A stretch of 64,000 nucleotides of DNA. It comes from Psococerastis gibbosa. Its lineage: Eukaryota; Arthropoda; Insecta; Psocodea; Psocidae. The position numbers were made by a program, and so were the translations under genes. The notes below the pieces were generated by a model, which worked only from the letters and a program-made list of their open reading frames with translations, was not told where the DNA came from and did not search any database. Shown in pieces: positions 56,470 to 64,000 of this stretch; position 1 is the first letter of the stretch, and each line of letters starts with the position of its first letter. The stretch is taken from NCBI GenBank assembly GCA_963971405.1, contig OZ020489.1:18688290-18752289 (forward strand). The letters run 5' to 3'.

Positions 56470-56699
56470 TTAGTGTGTCTCACTTCTCCATGCAATTTGA
56501 AAGGATCACTATGCGGCCCACTGGGAATATTATTTTTGTGTATAATATTCAATGCCTGCTGGTAATTTACCCATTTAATTATGTATATTGCATGTTCAAT
56601 TGCCCCCCCCCCCCAGATTAATGCTATTACACTAAACGCGTCGGAATTACGGGCGCAATTTCTGTTCTCTCTTTCTCTCATTGTAAAGTTGTAATAAAT

Positions 56700-57203
56700 A
56701 AATATTGACTTTTTTTGTTCTATTACTAAGCCAACCTAGCGGAGTAAGGGCTATAAAACCCTCTCTTACACTCAACTAGGAAGACCCGGGACCGCCTGCT
56801 TTACATGCCCTCCGAAGCATGGACAGAAAATGTAGCAAGTGTGGGTTGTAGTAGTGGTCGTCGGGTTAATAACGACTTAAGCCTCAAATTTGGGTCCATA
56901 GAGCAACCCCGACTTGACTGTCCTATGCCAGCCCATAGGACAGTGGACCTCCTGATTATAGTGGATTCCGAACCACTTGGGAAACACAGTGAAGTCACAC
57001 GATTAGTTCGGAGGTGACCAGGACAAGTCCTACCATGTTTCCCTACCGGCACTGTGCACACAACCAAGTCATCTGCAGCTTTGAACCTGCTCTGATCCGC
57101 TGGATTCAACTTGGTTTGGCGGCCGGCTAGCAAGTGTGGGACTCGAACTAACAACCTTTTGGGTGAAAGTCGGAGTCTGTTCCACTACTCTATATGTCCT
57201 TAA
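56700..57203 (-). mobile_element. tRNA-Glu-derived SINE A, interrupted by SINE B
   Basis: On the minus strand the tRNA head lies at 57128-57200: AGAGTAGTGG A-box remnant, CTTTCAC anticodon loop and AGTTCGAGTCCCACAC B-box. The body is at 56700-56845, down to the tail GTCAATATTTATTTA. A SINE B is inserted between CCCACACTTGCTA and its duplicate. The second-best preserved head of this family. Confidence 0.9.
56846..57127 (-). mobile_element. SINE family B copy inside SINE A, 13-bp target duplication
   Basis: Flanked by TAGCAAGTGTGGG at 56833-56845 and 57128-57140. That target is recognisable as the ACACTGGCTA segment of SINE A, so the insertion point is verified by the intact SINE A at 25816. 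Begins GCCGGCCGCCAAACC on the minus strand and ends in CACTACTACAA. About 92% similar by eye to 40197-40495. Confidence 0.93.
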
Positions 57204-57687
57204 TAGACTACTTAAAACCTTCATTTTATGCATAGCTAATTAGATAGGCTTACCAAATAAAAATATTAAAAAAAATCAATTTTCTGTAGTATATGCTTTC
57301 TTTTTGAGCAATTAGTTGTGAAAATTTATTAGTTTCTGTATGTTGGTGCATATCTATAGAATAATAAGTGCGTGGAGACTGTAAGGCAGAGTTGGTTGCG
57401 TGAGGTCATGGACATGAGATGGGGAGGGTAATTTCGCTGATCGATCCCAAAATACACATCACCCTTCTTGCTGACATAGGTATTTTTGCTTGCCAACTAT
57501 TTTTATTTTAAAATTCTTTGAAGTTTATTCTTAGATGAACTTTATTCTTTGGTGTATGTAATTACTGCATGCACAATGTTGCCTGTCTACATCACGTTTT
57601 AAGGAATTTTTACTGGGTCTAGAAAGGGCTAGAGACTCCGTCAGGGCGTATGCTAGGCAGTATCCAAGATAATTATGTCCTGTGTCT

Positions 57688-57835
57688 CAGGGACGGATCC
57701 AGCCCATTTTTTTTTTGTTTAGTTATGGGTCAAAATAGGAAAAACCTATGTAGGATCGATTAAATCAGAGCGTAATAAATTAATTTACAGTAGATTTGCC
57801 AAATTTTGCTACCCCCCCCCCTGTATCCGTTCTTG
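57688..57835. mobile_element. hAT-like MITE, degenerate 8-bp target duplication
   Basis: Left end CAGGGACGGATCCAG and right end (reverse complement) CAAGAACGGATACAGGGGGG are imperfect TIRs. A 10-C run (57812-57821) lies inside the right end. The flanking octamers CTGTGTCT and CAGTGTGT match at 6 of 8. Related to the element at 40080. Confidence 0.65.
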
Positions 57836-58858
57836 CAGTGTGTCTACAGTCTACCCTTTTCTATCCTTTCCTGCCCAATGTAAACACTGTCAATTACGGC
57901 TATAATAACTACTTTTTGTTTTGTTATTGGTATCAAACTGTCAATATTGAATACGGGAATAAGGAAACTCCGGGTGTCCCAGCGTCTATTTCTATTAGGT
58001 CTTTCAATGTATCATGCTTTCCTCAAAATTCATTATGCACGCAGATTGCATTCAATCTGTCCATATTTTACCGTACTGGCGTTCCAACTAGCGTTAACCA
58101 TTGTCCCCTTTTTAATGAAGACTGCTTAAAGGGCCGTTGTGAATAAAGCGATGTAGTCTGTCATACATGACTGATCCTCAGATTGAAGATAGAGGACATG
58201 ATGTTCGTTGGTTGGAATAACACACCTTTTGCTTTAAACAATAGAGTGCAGTAGTGCAGAACGCATTTGTAGCTGGGGATTTATTCTGAGGCTGGACGGC
58301 ATGTGTGGCATTGTGCAGCATTAGAATGAGACCACTGTGTTGGCCAGCAATCGCTGGTTTATTCAAAAGAAAAACCTACCATTGGCATCATGCCTCTTTT
58401 TGAAACTCGTGATCTGCTGCTAATTTTCAAGGGAGCTATCTGAACCATGTGCAGATTTGCGCTATGATCAGTGGTCTCTATGAGTTGACAGGTGTTTCGG
58501 GCGATTGTTCGGTAGCTCTGTAGTGTACTATGCGGGGACGATTGAAATCGATAATTATTCAAAACCTACAAATATCAATAACGAATATGACACTAGTCGG
58601 TGTTTTTAACAAAAAAAAGGACCAGAATCGGGTGGGTATTGTATGAAATAAATCAACCAGTTCCACACATTCCTTATAGGCCTGGTCCCCGCTTAGTTGT
58701 TATAGAGAATACTGGCGCGCCGCTATACATTGGAACATAGGGATGCCTCCTTACTGTGTAACTGAAAATACCGTGTTTATTGTTATGAGGTAAGATAGCG
58801 CCCACATGTTTCAATTAATAGCAGTGCGCTAGTATCCTTCACGACGACATTTATATCT
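57836..58858. other. No recognised feature
   Basis: A 116-codon frame at 57796-58146 and shorter ones have no recognisable domains. Confidence 0.45.
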
Positions 58859-59406
58859 AGCCGTGTCTACAACCGATCGCCAACATGTTGAAAATATGTT
58901 CTCCCACAAATGTTGACATGTTCCTTAAAATGTTGGCGACATTTTGGAGGAAAGTCAAAGGATGTTGACCACATTTGCTGGTGACAATGTTGAGGGGTCT
59001 CTAGAGAGGCGCAAAATGTCGGGAAACTTATGGTTTTTTTGGCTTTAGGGAGCGGGGGGAAACACAGATGTTGCTTCAAAATTCAAAATGCTCTTTACAT
59101 TGGCGTCACTCCTGAGGGCTCCTGATACCATGTCTCTGCCATCTTCATTTAAGTTACGTAACAAATCGGAGCCATTGTAAAATGATCTGGCTTGAAGAGA
59201 TGGCGTGACCAAATATCTCCTAGGTCTTCTCTGCTTGCCAATAATGATACAAGCTGCTGCTACTATACCAAGCTCCTCCACTGTTGACATTCTGCCCAGA
59301 ATAGAACTGGAGAAATTGTCGCCAACAAATGATTTGAATTTGATAAATTTTGTCGCCCGGTATGTTGGCGACATTTGTTGGCAACTTTTCGGGTAATCGC
59401 GGCTTA
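58859..59406. mobile_element. Internally deleted PIF/Harbinger-like element
   Basis: Weak TIRs: left AGCCGTGTCTACAACCGA then TCGCCAACATG, and right (reverse complement) AAGCCGCGATTACCCG then AAAAGTTGCCAACA. The subterminal CGCCAACA / TGTTGGCGACA motif repeats several times inside both ends. Flanking triplets are CTA (left) and TTA (right), close to the TWA duplication of PIF/Harbinger. The element carries the minus-strand transposase-like fragment at 59045-59290. Confidence 0.55.
59045..59290 (-). pseudogene. Harbinger-type transposase, N-terminal fragment
   Basis: A minus-strand frame from the ATG at 59290 has a short hydrophobic stretch (VEELGIVAAACIIIG), then KQRRPRRYLVTPSLQARS. FYNGSDLLRNLNEDG and SGALRSDANVKSILNFE follow before it loses register at a stop (59045). 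The RRxRR-W/Y-V-x-P-L-x-R....L...L pattern is that of the segment preceding the catalytic DDE domain in HARBI1-like transposases of insects. The following RMxxxxF segment and all catalytic residues are missing, so the protein cannot act. I recognise the pattern but could not run a search. The frame continues upstream to an ATG at 59416, but that part lies in the terminal repeat. Confidence 0.6.
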
Positions 59407-59454
59407 AGGAGACCAATCAGGCTATGGTGAGCTACATCTCCCTGCTTTCCCCGG

Positions 59455-59545
59455 CATGTAATGAAATGAAATGAAATGAAATGAAAACGGCTTTATTGGA
59501 AATAACAAAAGGCGAACAATATGTCTTGTTCTCATGTTAACCTTA
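59455..59545 (-). mobile_element. Non-LTR retrotransposon 3' end with (CATTT)n tail
   Basis: Minus strand reads TTGTTATTTCCAATAAAGCC, then GTTTTC and about five CATTT units ending near 59459. An AATAAA just before a pentanucleotide tail is characteristic of some insect non-LTR 3' ends. No coding part remains. Confidence 0.55.
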
Positions 59546-60734
59546 AAAAAAAAAAAGAAAAGAAGAAGGAGAAGAGGAAGAGTGAATGTAATGTGCAATA
59601 TACAAGTAGTATTAGCTAATATATACAGCACAGTGCTGTAATTATTTTCTACGCTGGGGTGTCGTTTCTTTGAGCAACAGCTATTCGTTTGAAGATTAAA
59701 AATCTAGAATTGAATCTCCTCCCATATCCTTATAAGCTATTCCAATATGACCTTCACATGTCACCTGGCTACCTGCCAGACAATGACTTTTGTGAAACTG
59801 GACCGGACCTACTCTTGGGCGGTTAGGTCAACGTCTAACTAAAAAGTTTCCCTAACATTAATTCATATGCCAACCTGATTTCATTATTGTTATTTTTTTT
59901 TTTATACGCAATTTCCCCAGCGAAAATATCTGAACTATCTGCTGTAGTTGTAAAATTGTGTAGTTCATAAGCTGAATATAAGTGAAAAGCGATGCGACTC
60001 TCTATCTGGGGAGTATTGAACCCTCGTTCATGCGCGCTGCCACCCCTAGAGATGCTGTGAATGGTCGCGTATACAACCTGCGCCAAAAGTTCAAAACAAA
60101 TGGGCGCGGTTCCTGTGGGCGGTTCACCCCGATTTTGTATACAATTTTTAGAACTTTAAGGACGTTTTATTTTTTTTTGAATTGTAGCCAATGGGTAATA
60201 GGAAAACCACAAACTCAACTTTAAGTCAAAAATCTTCTGAACTTGACTCTGTCGTTCCCACCAACTTCCAAAAAACTTCTTTCAAGGCGTTAACACTTAA
60301 CATTGTTTTTTACCGAAAAGAAAGTTTCTTGGAAGTTGACCTACTATGTCAATAACAAAATGGATTTTTTTAATATCGTTACAATACGAAGGATTCTAAC
60401 AAGACATAAACAATGTAATGGTGTCATATACCATGCTTTGAATTCACTCAACTGCATAGCGTTTTGTGCAAGTTCGCCCAATTTTCTTCCTCGGTACGTA
60501 ATTGCAGTATATTACAGTACTGTACATGTTTTTTTTTTTAAACAGTTGCTCTGAAGCAGTGGCTTGTTAACTGAGTTATTCCAGCTGTGAGGAAATGTTT
60601 TCCTCTCCTTTGTTTATTCCCAGTTGGAAAATGCTGTAAGAGGAGTGTAAATACCTGTAGCTATAATGTTTAATTTTTGACAGTGTAAACTTCTTCTTGG
60701 TTTGTTTATTTTACTGTTTGTGTATTTCAAAAAA
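59546..60734. other. No recognised feature
   Basis: AT-rich; frames of up to 83 codons have no recognisable domains. AAG-rich tract at 59545-59580. Confidence 0.45.
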
Positions 60735-61400
60735 CCTTTCCCCATTTCGTTTTTAGGGAGATTCATCTACCTATTGATACGGCGACCAATGTTCGACTTC
60801 CGGCAAATTTCTTGACAACTTTTCATTTCATTACCCCCTGCGCCTAAATCCACCCTCCGTTGAAAATGTTATATACTGTGTTTACCTGTATGTGTACCGG
60901 TATCGATTTTAGAAAACACTCAACCTTCCGTAAATATTATCCGATTTTGATGAAACTTGGCACAAAAATTGATCATACAAATGTCTTGATCGAGTTCGTT
61001 AACCAGCTAAATCCGCCATTTTGTTCCATGATGGTGATCGATTGAAACCTATAAAATTCATATCTCAGTTAATATTGGTTGCAGAGGAATGTATTAAATT
61101 CTGACTGAAAGCCCTTATTATTGTCTACGATAGTGGTAATAAAACACTTTTCACGACAAGATTTCAAGATGGCGTCCAGTCAAAGTGAAAATAATTTCAT
61201 AAGTAAAAGTTCATAGTCGTCATTGTGGTTCGAAATTTGGAACACAAGAGTGTTTTGTGTGTTGATGTTGTGGTCGGGAAAATAATGAAGTTTTTTTTAT
61301 TTTTTATTACATACATAGCGCGTACGTAGCGTTAGGAAAAGCAGGGTCTGCAAAATCTCCCTATACCTGAGCGGCTAGAGCCGAAGGGGATTTTTAAAAT
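60735..61400 (+). repeat. ~600-bp dispersed repeat, copy 2
   Basis: Reverse-orientation partner of 46920-47500. Extends from TTTTTAGGGAGATTCATCTA to GAGCCGAAGGGGATTTTTAA. The copies are colinear with small indels and roughly 80-85% similar by eye. It makes only a 61-codon frame. Confidence 0.85.
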
Positions 61401-61692
61401 TAATTTGAAACAAGTCATAACTTTTTTGCTCTTTCATTCAGTTTAGTAACTATTCTGGTTTAAACTGATGTAATTTCCACCCAGCAATAATCTTCTCTCT
61501 AAAATATAGAGTCGAAGTCATACTTTTTTTTTTTTGAATAGTATGGTGTGGTTGCCTCATTAAATTCTCATTTCTCCCGATCGACCTCCCCTTGTTGGTC
61601 AAGACTGCTTTCAAAATTCAGTAGGGTCAGCAAATTCCCTCATTCTGCATTCTTTGTAATTGTGTCAGTTGTTATCGGTTTTCGGTGTAGAC

Positions 61693-61950
61693 TTGTATCT
61701 GTACTTGGTTAAGTCATGCTTTCGCCTGTTTCATTGCGTCAATGGTAAGCTTGTCTCCGCTCGTCTATTATCGCTAGTAGCCGGTGTAGGTTGACACGAA
61801 GAACGTATACCAGTTTGCCAATGGCCAAAAATTATACGGAAACAATACAAATCATGTCCGAAATCCATTGGGTCGCTGGCATTGGACCTTATGGGCCACT
61901 TATAGGCCTAGGTCCATAAAATGTCCCTAAAAAATAAATACAAGGACCTG
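61693..61950 (+). repeat. Dispersed repeat family D copy
   Basis: Near full length: GTATCTGTACTTGGTTAAGT, TCATGCTTTCGCCTGTTTCA, TTGCGTCAATGGTAAGCTTG, CGGTGTAGGTTGACACGAAG, AACGTATACCAGTTTGCC and CGGAAACAATACAAATCATG, to GGCCTAGGTCCATAAAATG. Confidence 0.8.
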
Positions 61951-62515
61951 TTTTCGATGTAAAGCGCTTAGCTTTAGAGAGATAACACTAAGACAGTCTT
62001 TTTAGTCTGCTTTGTGTTAAGTAGGAGTAGTTTGTATTGCAATGCTGTGGCCCTGACTGGCGTCCTGTTGCAAGTTCATAAAGAAGGACATGCTCCCGTG
62101 AGCTTTCAAACTAGGTCAGTTATTGACTTACGTGGCCTTGCTGTGTTACACTGCACTACGTATAGTACGTACGGCTCTGTGCTCTCACTATCAAGTTTTA
62201 ATGGGAGCTTTCATTAGTGAAGTTAAAGTTGCATAGCGGCTCGCAGTTATGACCGTTGCTTCAGATTTCAGAGGTTTGAATCGCAGTCGGTGCGTTAACA
62301 ATTACCTCGTTATTAATTTAATTTTTAACACTTCTGTGTATAACAATATTAGTAATGTTGTTTCGGAGGTTAAATTGAAATTTAGCAATTGTCACTGTCT
62401 AGGATCTCAATAACTAGGGCTTTTAGTAAAAAAAGCTTTTATTTTAACGGTTTTTCATGTTTCCCTTAACGACAATAATAATAAACACGGCGGATTGGCG
62501 GCTCTATCGAGCATA
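61951..62515. other. No recognised feature
   Basis: No coding signal or shared repeat was recognised. Confidence 0.45.
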
Positions 62516-62899
62516 GGCGCCCATTCCACCGACCGGCTAGGGCTATTTACAAAAACGGTGACGTGGTAGCAGACATTCAAGACTTAGGCGGGGTTTCCAC
62601 CGACCTCGCATTGCAGAATTGACGGAAATGTTTATTTTCCTCTATGCCATAGTTAAAATTGATCAATGATCATACAGTAAAATAACAAACAAACAAACTA
62701 AAATTAAAAAATGGCGTCATGGGATATGTTAAGTACAAACATTTTAATAGATTTCTATAAAAAGAAAAATTCTAATTTCCGTCAATGTCATTTGCATTCT
62801 GCAATGCGAGGTCGGTGGAAACGCCACCTAAGTCTTGAATGTCTGCTACCACGTCACCGTTTTTGTAAATAGCCGTAGCCGGTCGGTGGAATGGGCGCC
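62516..62899. mobile_element. GGCG foldback element 13 (composite, best preserved)
   Basis: Outer GGCGCCCATTCCACCGACCG and exact reverse complement, flanked by ATA on both sides (62513-62515 and 62900-62902). GACGTGGTAGCAGACATT and CAAGACTTA run up to the inner element at 62587-62828 (GGCGGGGTTTCCACCGACCT to GGTGGAAACGCCACC). TAAGTCTTG and the reverse block follow. Core ATG near 62711 (MASWDMLSTNILIDFYKKK). Confidence 0.95.
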
Positions 62900-63884
62900 A
62901 TAAGACGAGCTATACAATGTGTCGATGTACTATCGACACATCTAACATGGCATGTTGGGACAAGTCGAATTATTTTCAAGTGTAAGCATTCTCGAAACCG
63001 TATTATTTCCTGCAGAGTTAACATCGCCAGGATGTTCTCATTGCAATAGTTGCTGTTTTCGAATCATGTTCGGTCGATTAGTCAAACGTACAACTATTTA
63101 ATTTCCTTGTCTAGATCTTACAGACATTTGACCAAGCTGATCGCTTTATGGTCTGCGAGAAATTGTAGGGAAATTCTGTTCATCCGTGCAGAAACTTTAA
63201 CTGGACACTGGATATTTCCCAATTCGATTACCTACTGAATGGTGACTTTTAGTATTATTGACATTTTCTTATTTTGTGAGTTTTTTTTCTTCTGGTGGCA
63301 GATATGGTTGTCTATGCATTTTGACATGACAAATATATCGTAATAATATAATATTGTCAGTAAGACCTCACGATTTAACTATGTGAAATTTCGCTTTCGA
63401 GTTTTCTATAGAAGTACAATACATCTTTGCATTGTTAAAAATATTATCAATCTTGACAGTTACGTTGAGTTCTATAATGAACCATGTTTGATGCTGAATT
63501 GCGTCAAACATATTTTTTAATGTATATAATCGTTCTGAAGTTCGTAAAATTCTCTCTACCACGAAATAGACATCCATTTTCCATTGGTTATTCATTCTTT
63601 ACAATGATTGAGTGATGAGGAGGCGGTTTGTTAAGTGCCTTCTATTTTAGCATGAGCCAATCCTTCTCATGAAATAAATTTGCACAACTGACTGAGTCCT
63701 CCTGACCTTTTAAATTTGAGATTGGTATTTACACGTGCGTTTTTATTCGTCCCATGACATTGTCTCGTGAGCTTTGACATTTTTGTCTAGCTACGCAATT
63801 TATTTAGTCGTGCCTTTTTCGTCCCTTGCATATTTGAGCGGCAGCCAACGCATCTTGATGCATCTCAAGGACAAGTTTGCCTTA
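62900..63884. other. No recognised feature
   Basis: AT-rich; frames of 62 and 75 codons have no recognisable domains. Confidence 0.45.
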
Positions 63885-64000
63885 GGTGCCCATTCCATTG
63901 ACCGGCTAGGGCTATTTTCAAAAACGGTGACGTGGTAGCAGACATTCAAGACTTAGGTGGCGTTTCCACCGACCTCGCATTGCTGAATTGACGGAAATGT
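63885..64000. mobile_element. GGCG foldback element 14 (runs off the window)
   Basis: GGTGCCCATTCCATTGACCG, CTAGGGCTATTTTCAAAAAC, GACGTGGTAGCAGACATT and CAAGACTTA, then an inner terminus GGTGGCGTTTCCACCGACCT at 63956. Same composite subfamily as elements 1, 5, 12 and 13. Confidence 0.92.

Noticed and set aside
7510..64000. Foldback repeats as a CRISPR array
   Set aside because: Copies are kilobases apart, are inverted internally and have no regular spacers; the genome is eukaryotic.

Overview
The window looks like a transposon-packed intergenic or intronic stretch of an arthropod, most likely insect, genome. It is AT-rich. No open reading frame exceeds about 150 codons, there is no operon-like gene packing, and no protein-coding host exon can be recognised. 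The arthropod reading rests on several insect-type non-LTR retrotransposon tails, tRNA-derived SINEs, hAT, Tc1/mariner-like and PIF/Harbinger-like elements, and scattered GTTAGGTTAGG motifs. The species cannot be named from the sequence alone.

The dominant feature is a family of foldback (palindromic) elements, with fourteen copies between 7.5 kb and the right edge. All begin GGCG, then a variable triplet, then TTCCA(C/T), and end with the reverse complement. The subterminal sequence differs between subfamilies. Many copies are composite: an inner element with its own GGCGG..TTCCACC termini sits at the symmetry centre of an outer palindrome. The shared core carries a conserved 12-bp hairpin and an ATG-initiated peptide (MASWDM..ILIDF). 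I infer this peptide is the decayed start of a MADF/Myb-like DNA-binding ORF of a PIF/Harbinger-type parent. A separate element at 58.86-59.41 kb keeps a fragment resembling the N-terminal region of a Harbinger transposase.

Region by region: 0-5 kb has a 50-bp-TIR element, a 5'-truncated non-LTR copy, a SINE and hAT-like ends. 5-15 kb has a tRNA-Ser-like sequence, hAT elements with 8-bp target duplications, several large palindromes, and a TA-flanked palindrome inserted in a SINE. 15-28 kb has retrotransposon tails, SINEs, a tRNA-Glu-derived SINE, a CpG-rich patch near 24 kb and a 1-kb TIR element. 28-38 kb has a TIR cluster, a tandem foldback pair splitting a SINE, a 1.45-kb inverted repeat, and a foldback element flanked by 93-bp direct repeats. 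38-50 kb has a SINE-in-hAT nest, more foldbacks, local duplications and a TA-flanked MITE. 50-64 kb has a clean non-LTR insertion with a 14-bp target duplication, an RT C-terminal zinc-motif fragment, a SINE-in-SINE nest, the Harbinger relic and the last foldbacks.

Nothing in the window appears able to move on its own. The elements can be ordered in time only where one interrupts another. Target duplications were read by eye and are given base by base where they are exact.
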